Of a stretch of 64,000 nt of DNA, positions 1 to 11,936 are shown piece after piece. Under the pieces are notes generated by a model. The model saw nothing but the letters and a program-made list of their open reading frames with translations. It was not told the origin of the DNA and did no database searches. Position 1 is the first letter of the stretch, and every line of letters starts with the position of its first letter. This stretch comes from Halichondria panicea (Eukaryota; Porifera; Demospongiae; Suberitida; Halichondriidae), in contig NC_087384.1 in NCBI RefSeq assembly GCF_963675165.1, positions 3,837,182-3,901,181 on the forward strand. The letters are read 5' to 3'. The translations under genes and the position numbers were made by a program.

Positions 1-2420
1 ACTACAACTCTGAGCCTTGGGCAGTTTCAGCAGTGGATTGCAGCTACCGCGCTTACTAGCGTATCCCTTATTTTAAGCGCTCATGAATCAGCCGCCGTTG
101 TTTTGGAACCACCGTCTGAGCACTCTTGTCATCGTTTTATGTGCCAAGACGGAAGTCGGAGTTAGCTCAACGCATTTGCATAGAAGCTGCATAAAAGCTG
201 CATAAGCAAGGCTCAGATTTAGCACCACCACAGCAAATACAATTTTGAAATTACTTCATGACAAGAGTGCTCAGACGGGCTGAGCTGACTGCAGGCTTTT
301 TATAATGAAGCGCTTTTTCAATTATGCGAAGGTACAGCTAAATTTTGTTTATCTACGAGCTGTACAGTGCATGGTATATCGCCTTGAATACATAGTAGAT
401 CTATAATGATATTATACCTAGCTAGCTAGGATTGATACGAAGTGTATACTCGGTGGCCTATATCAACCTTATTGTCTCAGCGTGACTGCAGCCCAGTGAG
501 TAAGAACAGCCCAGTGAGTAAGATCGAGAGGAGACTCAAGTCAATGTATAGTATCCCTTAGATTTATGGGTACGTAGTTCACATTTAAAGCTCGTCAGTT
601 GAATCCACGAGGGGTGTTGAATGAAGGTCGGGGAGATGCTGGCCTGATAATATCGATTTTACGCTTTTTTACGCCCCTTTTTACGCCCCTTGCATGTTGC
701 CATATTTTTGCCATATTTCCCCCCCCCTCCCCCCTCCCATCTGTTGTGCGTCTCTGTCTGTAGTTCTTGTCTGTAGTTCTTGTGTTTTCAGTGACTTGAC
801 TCTGACTTGAATCCACGCATGATCACTCTCCAATCAATTACATGCATAGGACTTCTACTTCTAGACTGTGTGAGCAAAGTACGAGTGTGCGTGTAGTCCA
901 CCCGGCACAATAAACATTGTAGTATTCGACCAATACTGGATGCAGCAATATTTCCTTTTCTGCAGTTCAAGTCCAATCATGTCATGTCGCGTAACAGGTA
1001 GCAAGAGTATGGCTTCCCAGATTGAGAATGACGAAGATCGATATTGTTCCCAATAAAAGACAGTAAGTCAATGTACTAGGGTGTGGCTAAAACTACAAAG
1101 GATTTTTTTTTGTCAGCATGCCAGCATGCTCATTACCTGTTGACTGCAGAGAAATGGTGTCGTTGATTTTTTAAAAACTAAACGCTGCCACTCAGCCAGC
1201 CATCACTAAACAAATAAATGTAAATGCAACCCGAACCCAATATCAAAATTTCAAAATCACACTAATTCAAATATTTAGGTACATATAGCAAGACGCTATG
1301 CTTATAATTATTAGCACCTAGCATGATTGGTCAAAATGATTGGTCAAAACGAAATGTTTGGTGATCGTCATCGGCTCTCGATTTTCTGCCTGACAGAATC
1401 ACACTGTTGTGAACAGCAAAGTGGATATTAAAGTCTGTTACAAAAATGTCATGGCCCCGAGTGCTAGAGCAGGGTCATGCTGTAGAAAATCGGCGGCGCT
1501 CAGGAGAGCTCAGGAGATACATATGTTCTACCTGAATTATCAGCTACCTGAATTATCAGCTCTCGAATAATGGCTTTGTTCACGAGACGATGATAGCTTG
1601 AATAGTCTACATTGATTTGCTTCAGCTGGATAGCAGGGTCCACTAGATTTCTTTGTTTGCCACTTAAATAAAATATTGATTTTGTTGCTCACGAATCTTG
1701 GCCAAATGGACAGGTGTAAACACATTGTTTTTTGCAACATTCAACTGAAGTAATGTCAACACGAGGAGAGTTAGTTTTTCTTCCTCTTCCTCTTGATGTG
1801 TTTTTTGGTCCACTTTTCAGGCCGAATTCTTGCGAAGCCATGGTTATTTCTGCCCACTTCATATCGGCGACAGCTGTTTAATTTTATTCACATGAATGGG
1901 TGTATCTCATCTCACTCTGGGAAGAGCTAGTCCCGTGGATAGATTAGCAGCAGGGTAAGTTCAAAAACATCGTTTTATCTGTTGTATTTGGCCTCTTTGA
2001 CCAGAGCCCTTCAATTTGTAGTGGCCTTATATATGTATATAGAGTGAGACTATATCTGTTCACTCTCAAGGTTCATTATCGGAATACTGTATACGTTAGC
2101 CAACCTTGCTTTAGTGTCATTTTTTAGGTGTGGTCCGTTTCTATCCTTTTGCTAAGTTTACACAACCTTACCACAAGAAAGATTGGAAGCGACTTGCCGC
2201 AAAACTTTGGGATCAGATCAGATGGATCACAATACGGTCGAGTTGGGCAATTCCATGGGACAAACGACCAATCAGGCCAGCATTCCTGAAGACACACAAG
2301 ACTTGATAGCTCATCTCAACCTCGTAGGTTGGGAGTAGGTTGGGAGTAGTTTTCTTGGATTTATGGATTTTGACTTGTGGCTTTGCAACTTCATGATGCG
2401 TGGTATCGGCATGCTGAATA
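1..2420. other. Non-coding stretch, no gene recognised
   Basis: I see no supported gene here. Short open frames on both strands look like chance. The stretch is AT-rich with homopolymer runs (a C-rich run near 720-735) and several perfect short tandem duplications: a 17-mer at 489-505 repeated at 507-523, a 13-mer at 1323-1348, and a 16-mer at 1529-1544 repeated at 1545-1560. No RNA gene or complete transposon end was recognised. Confidence 0.5.
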
Positions 2421-2421
2421 C

Positions 2422-2568
2422 CGTATAGCGTGTAATTTTCGTGGGGCAAAATATTCGGGAGGTTTTACTTTACCTGCAAGCAACCACGAATATATTACAC
2501 GAATATAATTATTACCCCGAAATGTGAAATGTCCCATATTTTGTCCCCCGAAAATTACCCGCTATACG
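2422..2568. mobile_element. Hairpin MITE, CGTATAGCG termini
   Basis: The left end starts CGTATAGCGTGTAATTTTCG and the right end is close to its reverse complement, finishing GCTATACG, so about 147 bp fold into an imperfect hairpin. The sequence between the arms holds further inverted copies of a TTCGTGG/CCACGAA motif. Related copies lie at about 2905-3020 and 49797-49915. No coding capacity; probably a non-autonomous DNA transposon. No target duplication could be fixed with confidence. Confidence 0.6.
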
Positions 2569-2904
2569 AGTGTGACTGAATATTTCGTGTGTTGCTAAAA
2601 AGTAATATCAATAATAATCCAGCAGCAGTTTGCAGCTCTGTTCTCACTCTTGCAGCTGCCTAGCGTTCACGCACTATTCTGAAAAGGCATTCCAAGTAAG
2701 CAGCCAGTTACGCGTTACGCCGAAGGTTGCACTAGTTTGTGTGTGTAGGTTTTTAACTGTTATGTTTTTAACTGTTACAGATCTCCATCCCATCAGTTAG
2801 TCATATATATTCACATATATATGACTGCATTTTAATTCATAAGTTAACAAACATGACTTTTCACCAAATATGTAGCCACATTGTAGGTAGTTGTGGTGGC
2901 TGGT

Positions 2905-3020
2905 AATTTTCGTGGGGCAAAATATTCGTGGTTTTCGTGGTTTTCGTGGTTGGAGGTCTGACCACGAATATTTTACCGGAAATGTTTCAATATTGCTCCC
3001 GAAAAAAATTACCCGTATTT
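2905..3020. mobile_element. Second, diverged copy of the 2422 MITE family
   Basis: It shares the TAATTTTCGTGGGGCAAAA arm with the element at 2422 and ends in a matching GAAAAAAATTACCCG arm. Inside, a TTTTCGTGG unit is repeated three times. Terminal arms are shorter and more diverged than in the first copy. Confidence 0.5.
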
Positions 3021-3539
3021 ACCAAGCGGTACGTGCTATAAAGCTCACACTTAAAATTTTTAATTACAGGTACCAGTGTTAGCAAACATTGCCACCCACA
3101 AAACGATTGTTGTCAGATATCCATTGCCTTCTAACCATCCATTGCCTTCTAAGTTCTTTTTTTTGAGGAAAGAAGCACCAAAATGTGTCAAAACACTAAC
3201 TGGAATAACGGCTACCGTACATTTATATCAGGCACCGTATGTGTTATAACAACACCAGTACCGTACCGTTGGGACACACACGAGTGCCTCTTCCCAGCGA
3301 GAAAAAGTCTAGATATCAATTGCTGTATAAAGATGAGACGACACCTGTAAATTTCACATCACTACCGATGTTGAAATTGTTATGCCATTAACTGGAGCAC
3401 GGTTTCATTGGTAATTATACATAGTATATACACATGGCTCACGAGTAGCACTAAACCGAGTAGCACTAAACATAATAATAATTATAGCCAGGTAATTTCC
3501 ATACGTGGTTCAGCAATAATCAGTTTGGTTGATACCTGT

Positions 3540-3870
3540 AGTTATGCTGCCTCGGTGCGCATGCGCAAGCGAGGTATACGGTAGTGTGTTTGTGTGTATG
3601 TGTGTGTGTCTGTGTAGACTGCTACAGCTGCTCAAGGATGAATCAAGTGCAAGTAAGAGTCTGTTTACTTGGATTTTAATTCGTGGATTTGCAAAATAAT
3701 CCTTCATTGTCGAGTTATGCCTACTTTGTTTTGCCTAGTTTGTTTTGCTTACTTGGAATGCGTTTTCAGAAGAGCACGTAGTCAAACTAGTGTTGCTACT
3801 CTACTTAGTAGCTAGCTCTACATTACCACGATAGCTATTGGTAGCTGCAAGACTAGCAAAAGAGCTGCAA
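3540..3870 (-). repeat. Dispersed ~320-bp repeat family, copy 1
   Basis: In reverse orientation this segment begins with a CAGCTACCAATAGCTA-like motif, continues through a GCAAATCCACGAATTA-like motif and a CACACA tract, and ends in TACCTCGCTTGCGCATGCGC followed by a CGAGGCA motif. The same order of motifs recurs near 53395, 56365, 58550 and 63500. It has no coding capacity and resembles a non-autonomous interspersed element. No terminal inverted repeat or target duplication was identified. Confidence 0.5.
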
Positions 3871-4281
3871 AGGACAGTAGGCAGCCATTCTGAAACCAAG
3901 CCCCCCTTTCTTTTGGAAAAATTAAGGGGCGTGGTTCCGTCTATCTAATTATTTTTGCGCATGCCCAATCCTCGTGTTTAACACTGGCTATTCTTTCTGA
4001 GAGCAACAATTTTCCTTGATCCTTGGTAAGTGATTTACTATTCCTACTATAATTATAGGCAACTTGTTTAAACAGTTCATAATAAAAGAGAGTGCATCAA
4101 GTGATCAACAACAAAACTTAATGAATATGCAATCACAGTTAAACTTACACAGCTGTTGACTCGGGAAGGAACTTGATAATCACATTTTTCGAATTGTACT
4201 CGAATACAGGCTTCTGAAACATGTGTATCTTTCCTACCCGCGAGAGTTGTTCCATAAACGTACAAGGATATGAACTTCGAT

Positions 4282-4500
4282 TCACTCATAAATATCAATT
4301 TTGCTGCTCTGGACAAATTTTTGAAGCATTTGGCAATCTTCTTTTGAACATCGTCTTGCTTTACAGCTAAGACAACTTCGATACTGTCCATCAATGACAC
4401 AGATGGAGCTTTCACGTCCTTTTGATAAGTATACTTTCGAATCAAATTCTTCCCTTACTATGAGCTCTCTCAAAACGTAACTTTCTCCTTCTAGTGTTCC
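4282..4500 (-). CDS. Cys-rich hypothetical exon fragment
   Basis: The minus-strand frame is open for about 70 codons and carries a cysteine cluster of the form C-(9)-C-x2-C-(4)-C-(4)-C within a basic context (CLSCKARRCSKEDC is visible). This could be a small zinc-binding segment. No start codon context, splice sites or partner exons could be confirmed, and I do not recognise the family. An overlapping frame (4077-4445) reads through the same DNA and may be the frameshifted continuation. A chance ORF is possible. Confidence 0.3.
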   Translation of the reverse strand, partial: GTLEGESYVLRELIVREEFDSKVYLSKGRESSICVIDGQYRSCLSCKARRCSKEDCQMLQKFVQSSKIDIYE

Positions 4501-4554
4501 AATGTCATTTTCCCGCTAAAGTAACATCTTGCACCTTTTTTCCCCGTGTTAACA

Positions 4555-5060
4555 GTGCACTGAAAAAACAATCGGGTAGGAACTACCCACAACAGATGGT
4601 TGAATTAACCGTAAATCTTAACTGTTGAAATAGCATGTTGTACGGTTAAGCATGTTGTACGGTTATTATAACTCTTTAGTCATGAGGAATTACAACCCAA
4701 TGTAGTGGTGAAAAAACAACTACCATGACAGTTTATTTAACCGTTATGAACAGAGTATAGTTAAGCAAGAGTGCTGGTACAAGTAACCAAATGTGCTATT
4801 TAATATAACCTTTCATAAGAGTGGGAAAGAGTGGGAAAGTTGACCCAACTACAGGTAAAATAACCGTACACATAGGTCGGTATAAACATGCAAGCTATTC
4901 AGTATGAGTAAAGTAACCCCTACGTGGGTTAATATTACCTTGCAAAAGAGGCTAATTGACTCAGTGTATACTGGTGTGATTTAACCATTCACAAATAGAC
5001 CCAAAAATGGGTTAAACAAACTTTCTCATGAGGTATACTAAACATGACAAAAAAAGTCGA
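4555..5060. repeat. Degenerate quasi-periodic AACCGT/GGGTT repeat block
   Basis: A roughly 500-bp block is built from loosely repeated segments of about 40-60 bp, each containing some form of TTAACCGT, GGGTTAAT, AACTACCC or CAACCCAA separated by AT-rich linkers. A similar block occurs at 11690-11935. No ORF or terminal repeats were seen. The units are too diverged to call a satellite with certainty. Confidence 0.45.
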
Positions 5061-5302
5061 GAAACAAGTTCGGATTCAACATAAATGCAGAAACCACAGC
5101 TATATAAGAACTAGGTCGGTCTGGTGTTAAGGATGACATGGTGCACAGGGCATCATATCTTTGTGATTGTGATATATTAATGGATGAAATTTAGTAGTTT
5201 TGTACGAAATGTACACGCTTAAAATGTCATGTGACCTTCAGCGATGTCGTTACAGTGTGATTTACAGTGTGATTAAGAAGATAAAAAAGGAGGATTAGAA
5301 AG

Positions 5303-5390
5303 AAGTGTAGCCACACCCCCAAATTTTTTTATTTAGACATATCCGGGCGGAGTTGCACTTCACAAAAAATTTGGGGGTGTGGCTGCACTT
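5303..5390. mobile_element. Short hairpin MITE
   Basis: Arms AGCCACACCCCCAAATTTTT and its inverse, separated by about 35 bp, give a near-perfect hairpin of 88 bp. The outer flanks AAGTG and CACTT extend the match. This is likely the remnant of a small foldback DNA transposon. There is no coding capacity. Confidence 0.6.
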
Positions 5391-5399
5391 GTTTGTATT

Positions 5400-6730
5400 C
5401 CGGAAATTGTAAAGTTGTATACATGTTCCTTCATGCATGCACCAAATTTTATAACACACCCTCCCCTTGAAGATGCTATCTGCTCCTCGTGTGGTGGCCA
5501 TGATTGGTGAATGTAACAAGCAGTATTTCGTGTTAATGGAGTTGTGAGGTGTCATCACTACCACTTTATGTTGCTTTGCTTTTGCTTGTTTGTATACATT
5601 GCTACTCAGTGTTGTTATTGTTAAGGATGGCTATTGTGGCTATTGTGGCTATTGTTAAGGATGGCTCAATTAATTATTGGGATTTATTGTGGATTTCTTG
5701 TATATGTGATTATATCTGTGATTATATCTGTTACATATAAACTGATGAAATTTAGCTTTACGTGTAATTAACTTGAGTTCGAGACTGTCCTGTCACCGAA
5801 ATTGATAACACCTTTAACGCACATACTTGCTCATCTGCAATTTGCTATACCTGCTACTGACTAGATTCTGGCTAATTGCTACTACAAATGCTCTATCAAA
5901 TGCTCTATCAAATGCTCTATCACGGTGACTACAATTACAATTAACCCTAACTTGTCTCTATCCTGTTTGTACTTGGTGTCCGGTTCAGAGAACGGGTGAT
6001 CAAACTTCGACATACCAGAATTTAGATCTAGTTCATTAGGCCAAGTGAGAACGAACTTCGGCAAGTAATACTGATACTGTTCTTTGAAATTGTGCTTTAC
6101 TGTGCTCTCATCTACAGCCACTTGGGATACACGCCTGTGTTCTTTAAGTTTTAAGACAAAAAGAGCGCTTGAACGCTTCCGAAGTTATCCTAGGAGTCGA
6201 TCAATGTCTGCTGCAGTTGTGACAGAGTCTGCAAGTGATAGATATACATAGACAAGATAATACTACTCAATAAGCATAAACACTTGTGCTTAGTAGAAGA
6301 TTCGTTGTGCACACGTACTTTCGGTATTCATGTGGAACAGAGCTAGTGGACGTGGACTGTACGACAGAAGAGCTGTTAGCAGACTGACGTCTTATGGCTG
6401 CATCAGGATGATGCCTATATACATGGGTGTACAATGAAGAGAAGCTTCTTGAGGTCACAGTGCAGCTGTTAATCGCACAACAAACAAGAAACCTGGGGTC
6501 ATTTGAGTGAACTAGGCTCAGTAATAGTGCAATAGAGGGACACGCACAGCTTCTGCTGTAGAGCGGGGATTGTACATGACCTTGAACTTCTAGCTAGTAT
6601 ACAGTATAGTACAGCAGTACAGCCTGCGGCGGCTTGCAGGCTCGCATCATTATTACAAAGAAGATGTGACACACCGCGTGGTACGTAAAATCACAGCTGT
6701 TTTATCCGTGCCTAGTCCTTCGGCTATTTC
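5400..6730. other. Non-coding stretch with simple tandem duplications
   Basis: No gene was recognised. A 9-bp unit GGCTATTGT is repeated three times near 5630, and a 13-bp unit AAATGCTCTATC(A) is repeated three times at about 5884-5922. Open frames are short and lack recognisable domains. Confidence 0.4.
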
Positions 6731-6749
6731 TCTAGCTCTAAGCTCGATG

Positions 6750-7460
6750 TCAGTAGATGAACTTTCTCTTTGGCTAAAAGATGGTGGAATACCAGTCAAG
6801 CGGTAATCTAGTACGCAGCTAGCTAATTAATTTGTACATCCTCTCTTTAGGCCTTCATTAGCCTCACAGAACAGGACGTAAAAGAAATGGTGCCACCTAT
6901 AGGCCTTGTCAAGAAAATAAAATAGTCAAGTTACGTCAGGTAATTGCTTGGTAGTTTTTGTTTGTTTGTAATAAATAATTTCTACTTAGTGTTCCCTGCT
7001 CTACAAGACTGCACCTCACTTTCTCAAATTTCCAGCCCTTCAACCCCTGGGTCTTCTGCGTCAAAGACAAGCCGTTCCAGTGGATATGAAATACCTGAAC
7101 ACTGGCGCCCTGAGGTTGTATTCATAAAGAATTACTCGCAGTTACTCGAAGAATCTGCTCGGTGTGAATTGTTCGTACACTTGTCAGTTTGCTCTTTAGT
7201 CGCTTCGCTAAACCAACCAGAAAACCAACCAGAGAACAGTGTGGTGCACTAGCACGGCAACTAATCCTGAAGCACCCATTTATGAAAGACTGTATGGGAA
7301 CTGTATGGGAAATATATGTGAGTGTACTTGAGATATACTGTGTACGTAGTACGTAATTATGTGTAATGTGTACTCGTACCAGTGACATGTAATTATCACA
7401 CAGGTAACTTGGGAAGACAAAATGTGACAGGCTCTGGGAAAACAGACCAATTCGCGCAGA
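6750..7460 (+). pseudogene. SAM-domain protein remnant (split, broken)
   Basis: Exon 1 near 6750-6802 encodes MSVDELSLWLKDGGIPVK. After an intron-like gap ending in a CTCTCTTTAG acceptor, a second piece near 6851-6930 encodes AFISLTEQDVKEMVPPIG followed by LVKKI. Together these resemble the two halves of a sterile alpha motif (SAM), a protein-interaction domain. A third open stretch (about 6990-7170) gives a Ser-rich linker and EIPEHWRPEVVF. A fourth (about 7268-7310) encodes KHPFMKDCMGTVWE, like a motif that follows SAM domains in some sponge and cnidarian hypothetical proteins (recalled, not searched). The SAM core looks truncated and no continuous coding path exists, so this is likely a pseudogene. 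Confidence 0.4.
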
Positions 7461-7731
7461 TATCAATATTGAGCTAGACCCAAATTCTCTCAAAAGTCTA
7501 GTTTTTGCACAATACCTTTATATAATGCCTGTAGGCGAAGTTTTAAGCTCCAAATAGACTTCCAACATAGCGTGCGAGCTGCCTAAAGAAGGCTACCTCA
7601 CTCTGGAAGTTTCTTTCTTGCGTATACGGAAACATTGAAGTGTACGTGACGTCACGCGTTGGGGGTTTTTCCCTGTGAACATGGGCGGGCTCGCATGCGC
7701 GAAGCCAGGTGCAAATGCATGCAGCAAGCAC

Positions 7732-8617
7732 AATGGATTCTTCCAAGTCTAGCAGCGCTCTGGAGACAGCCAGCTCTGGAGACAGCCAAGGCTATAAATG
7801 ACATTCTGAGACTGCGGACCAGAGACCACTGGAAGATGTTATTTCTACATGGTTAGACCTTGAAGACAGGGAGGAAGACCAACACAGAGGCGACATTGAC
7901 GACACAGGTACGTACGTACGTACAAGCAATAAAAGTCATACAATAAAAACAACATTAATTAAGACGTATTGGGAGGAGGGGGTATTGAGGAGGAGGGGAC
8001 AGGTTCAGACGCTAGTTTTCAGCAAAGCAACAGCTTCTCACTGCAAGGTAAAAAACATTAATTAAAAATGAACGTCAACATGTAAACCCTTACCTTTCGT
8101 TTAGATTTCAGTGACGATGACGATTACGATGGGTTAGGGTTACCAGACACGGTGGAGGAAGTTCTTGAGGAAGTTCTTGCAACAACGCTCCCTCCTGCCA
8201 TTCCAGCAACCCCTACGACCCCCTCTCGCACTCGAAGAGTCCTCCTCCCTGACCCAATTGAAGCTGAGTTTAACTGAAGACGACAAAGTTAAGACACATA
8301 TGGGTGCCACCTGCGGGTGTAAACTATACGGAGGTAAACCCTGCTCCAAACAGTTCTCACTCACTCATGTGCTGGAGATAAGGATGTCGGCGATGGACCT
8401 GTCAGCCAGTGAGCTGGATGTGGCAGCCTGCACCAACCAGAGCACCAACCAGAGCGAAGATGTGGTTGTCGAGTCCAGACACTTAGCCACGGAAAGGATC
8501 AACGCATACAGCCGCTACACTCATCAAGGGAAACGTGTGTGTCCCTACATGTTCGGATTTCTCAATACCGTAGGTATGTTTCGTAATCTAAAAGTGAATA
8601 AGAGAAGAAACACGTAA
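7732..8617 (+). pseudogene. N-terminal part of a transposon-type multi-exon gene
   Basis: Three exon-like blocks are readable. The first begins at the ATG at 7732 (MDSSKSSSALE) and runs into an acidic segment WLDLEDREEDQHRGDIDD that ends before a GTACGT donor. A short Gly/Glu-rich block lies at about 7970-8047. The third runs from about 8105, after a TTTAG acceptor. The last contains a Cys pattern (GATCGCKLYGGKPC) and HLATERINAYSRYTHQGKRV, then a GTAGGTATG-type donor near 8570. It resembles the N-terminal region of long sponge and cnidarian proteins that carry a downstream DDE/integrase-like core (memory, not searched). Frame changes occur at a perfect 16-bp duplication (7757-7772, 7773-7788) and near 8268. 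In-frame duplications EEVL and TNQS are also present. No downstream core is found, so it is a fragment. Confidence 0.45.
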
Positions 8618-8639
8618 AACACATTATTGTATGTATAAT

Positions 8640-9480
8640 TGTAACACACACACACACACACACACAATGTTGGTGAATGTGCCAAATGATAGCTAGAGCA
8701 AAGCATCACCTATACACAATGATATGCTTAGTGTACACATAACCTAGTTTCATACCAGAGCTATGTGCGTTGAGCTGTGAAATAGAAGTACTGAGAAAAC
8801 TGGTTTACTTTTCCTTGTACAATATTAGGGAAGCCATCGAAAATAAGAGGTACTTGTCCCTGAAGGCTGGATAGTTCAGAGGTGAATCATGCAAGGGATA
8901 ATCTAACTACCCAATACCAGTTACACTACTACTACAGTGCCTTTAGCCTAGAGAGTAAATACCACAATAGAGTGAGTAGTTGTAATTAAATGTATCTCAA
9001 GATTGCTAACATCTATTCAAAAATATTTCCCCAAAAGTAGTTGTAGTGGGAAATCATTTTAGGTGAAAAATGGGGGTGATCATACAAAACTATGTGTAAC
9101 ATCAAATATCTCCAGAACTTTTTGCATCAAAAGATAGAAAATTTATTAACAATTAATGTGCAAAAACAATTATACCTTAGCCGACAAATTTGCTCGAGTT
9201 CCATCGCTAAGCGAAAAGGCACCCAAAATTGAGCATTAATCAGTACGCGTGTACTTAGCTTAGCAATGGAACGTTTTCGGCTAAGGTATGGAACTTTGGC
9301 ACAGCATTCCTGAATAGTTAACCTAACATGCATGGTTACGTATAGCTTGCACTATAAAAAATATTGGTGTTATAATTATAACCACCTTTGGTTGCCATGG
9401 ATCTTTTTGGATATGTATTAGATAATTTGTTACCAACACAATGGCATCATAATTATTAAAATTAAAAGCACAATTTCAAT
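8640..9480. other. Non-coding stretch with a CA microsatellite and a small hairpin
   Basis: A (CA)n tract lies at about 8643-8666. A hairpin at about 9171-9290 has arms TATACCTTAGCCGA and its inverse, with a second internal inverted pair around TTCCATCGCTAAGC. No gene was recognised. Confidence 0.45.
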
Positions 9481-9484
9481 ACAA

Positions 9485-10319
9485 TTAAACACACTTTACA
9501 CAATAACACACTTTACACAATAAATAACTTAGAGGTAGTCCGAGTGGGTTGCACAACATGGCTTTTGCGACTTTTAGGAACGTGAAGAAGTGTACAGCAC
9601 CAGTGCCAACGTAAACTTTACTGTCATTTGTCTCAAAGTTAATTTTTAGCTTCAAAGGTACAACATTGTTGTCATTCACAAGCCGGTGAAATCCCAATAT
9701 AGCAGAAGATTGGAAAAACCTTTTAATTTTGATAGCCCATACGAGTCGTCAGTAATAACATTCCTGCAATTGCTTGAGAGAGGTTGAGTTGGTTGATCTT
9801 GTCCTCTCCTACACATCCTAACAACACATTTTTCTCTGAATCTTGATCGGAGGGGATACCATCATCCCCCACCTCCATGGGAATGCATGCAGAATATACT
9901 ACGTCTGACACAACATAATTATCTCTATGATAAAATGCCAGGTCAGGTCGTGACGACGCATGTGGACACAATCCAGAAACAATCTGCTGACCGTGTAGGA
10001 GGGACAACATAGACACCACTTCAAATTCAACCCCCAGCCAGTTCGGGAGCTATTGACCGTGTTAATGAACCTTCTTCCAACTGGAATGTGAGGGCATCCT
10101 TCAATATAATTCCGATCAGCAAGTTTTTGCACAACTAACCGTGTGCACAGGCAGGTCGTCCATTGCCAAATTAAACGGCATTATTGCTGTGGGCGGTACA
10201 GTGACCTTGTAGGCATCAAAGTAATTTGACGGCTTGTAGTTGTGCATCTTGATGTTCCGACAGGACATATGTTTCATTTGCCACATACAAATATTTGCCA
10301 ACGAGAACCCTCTTTCCAC
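9485..10319 (-). pseudogene. Hypothetical protein, frameshifted
   Basis: Three consecutive minus-strand frames read like one coding sequence: an upstream part with SNYFDAYKVTVPP, a middle part with QKLADRNYIEGCPHIPVG, and a downstream part with HGQQIVSGLCPHASSRPD then FYHRDNYVVSDVVYSACI. The join between the last two needs a frame change near 10045. A further open frame at 9485-9697 may continue the C-terminus. Composition is globular, without predicted membrane segments. I do not recognise the family and assign no function. Confidence 0.35.
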
Positions 10320-10329
10320 CTATAAATAG

Positions 10330-10798
10330 GGACGTATCTTCCTGGTTGATCACACCGTTTTGTACACCAAATGAATGGAGGTTGATGTAACGAGAAAGAG
10401 TACAGTGTCCTGAATGAAAGAAAACAATGCTAATACAGAATTACTCCTAATAATGAAAAAACTAGGGTTGAACCAGGAGCAGATTACTCCACGCGAGTTT
10501 GGAAATCATACATCGTGTGTTTCCTAAAGGCCGCATTGCCTTATAAGGAAGTTGTTTAAGTACAGTGTACATATACTGTACATCAGTATATGTAACGCGG
10601 TCAGCCTGGTATACATCATGGAAGAGACTGTCGACTGTCATTGGCGAGGTACAGAAAGAGGAGCATATATCTAGTTACTTAGCAGAGAGAAAGTTGCTAG
10701 ACCAAGCCTATTGTTACTTGCAAATGTGTTTCTGGTCAGCCTAGTGCCCGCTTAAAATGACCATTATTACTATCTGTAATCTGCTCCTGGTTGAACTA
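10330..10798. other. Non-coding stretch
   Basis: No gene recognised. The stretch includes a TGTACATATACTGTACATCA-like imperfect inverted segment near 10565 and short AT-rich runs. Confidence 0.4.
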
Positions 10799-11168
10799 CA
10801 GTGCAATAACCGAAGAGAGTAGAACATCTTTTTTTTTTATAACTTTTTTACCGTTTGCTGCATATTCTAAAGTAAAGGTGATATGATCTATTTGAGTGCA
10901 GGTACTGAAAGTTCAACTATTGGCGCTTCCATTGGACCACCACCTGTTACATCATATGACATCACCTAACCCTAACAGATTTTCGGAGGTACACATCTTC
11001 AGACAGCCATTTTATGTTGATGATGTCATATGATGTAACAGGTGGTGATCCAATGGAAGCGCCAATAGTTGAACTTTCAGTACCTGCACTCAAATAGATT
11101 ATATCACCTTTACTTTAGAAGAAATGCAACAAACTGTAAAAAAAAGACTATCTTTGGTTGTTGCAAGA
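10799..11168. mobile_element. Foldback Tc1/mariner-type MITE, short form
   Basis: The left end CAGTGCAATAACC follows a TA at 10797-10798, and a mutated right end (TTGCAAGA) precedes a TA at 11169-11170. Arms of about 150 bp are near-perfect inverted repeats (shared stretch TGAGTGCAGGTACTGAAAGT and its inverse), leaving almost no loop. A longer relative with the same arms and intact CAGTGCAAC...GTTGCACTG ends lies at 59165-59998. TA flanks and CAGT termini point to the Tc1/mariner superfamily. No coding capacity. Confidence 0.7.
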
Positions 11169-11229
11169 TAATTAATGGTGGAAAGAGTACGGAACGTAAT
11201 AAAGCGTGACCGCACACTACTGGTCCTCT

Positions 11230-11616
11230 TTCAGAAATCACAAAAAAGAACAAAATTTCTCCCGAAGCCAAGAAAAAAGGTTCACTGTTACGCTCCAGTG
11301 CAAAGTCCCACTTATCTGCTGTAAGTACTGAGCAAAGCCACGAGTCCCTCTGATGAAATCAACATACCCAAGCCGTCGACTGTTCATTCTAAATGATGCT
11401 GCCATATCCTTGACGATTATCCAGCTCTTAAACGTCAAGCAGTGGTAAGATATTATTCTATTTTTATGTAATTCAACATCTTACATGTAGATTGAACAAG
11501 AACTTAACTTAATCACTGATAATGAAGATATGAGGGGGAATTTCTTATCTCAATGGAAATTTTATTGTGCAATTCTCCTCTATGGACGTAAGAGTGGGAT
11601 TTCTTCTGTGTTAAAG
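11230..11616 (+). pseudogene. Hypothetical exon pair
   Basis: The clearest exon is 11491-11616. It follows an ACATGTAG acceptor, is open for 42 codons (starting IEQELNLITDNEDMRGNF) and ends at AAG before GTTAAT. An upstream block at about 11231-11448 ends GCAGTG before GTAAGA and encodes DDYPALKRQAV in the compatible frame, but that frame is interrupted further upstream. The pattern suggests a fragment of a host or transposon gene whose downstream part is cut off by the repeat block and copia insertion at 11937. Family unknown. Confidence 0.35.
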
Positions 11617-11689
11617 GTTAATGAACATGGTGAGTTTCAAACCATCTATATAAAATGTATATGCTTCTAATGTGTATATGCTTCTAATG

Positions 11690-11935
11690 GTTATTTCTAC
11701 CCAAATGAGTTACAACAACTGTAAGCTTGGTTGCAAGCTTGGTTGTCAGGGATGAAATTGGGTTGTACTAAAGTTACCTAATGGCATATGGTTGTACTAA
11801 CCCATGCAAACCCATGCAAGGTTAAAGAGATCACAATATGAACTAGTAAAAACTACCCAATATAAGAGTTATTTCTACCCAACTGAGTTACAACAACCGT
11901 AAACTTCATTTCAGGATAATCATTGTGATGGTAAT
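11690..11935. repeat. Second quasi-periodic AACCC/GAGTTACAACAAC block
   Basis: The segment TTATTTCTACCC-AA(A/C)TGAGTTACAACAAC occurs twice, about 175 bp apart (near 11691 and 11869). Between them are GGGTTGTACTAA, AACCCATGCA (twice in tandem) and AACTACCCAATAT motifs. It resembles the block at 4555-5060. The copia element inserted at its right edge. Confidence 0.45.
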
Positions 11936-11936
11936 G

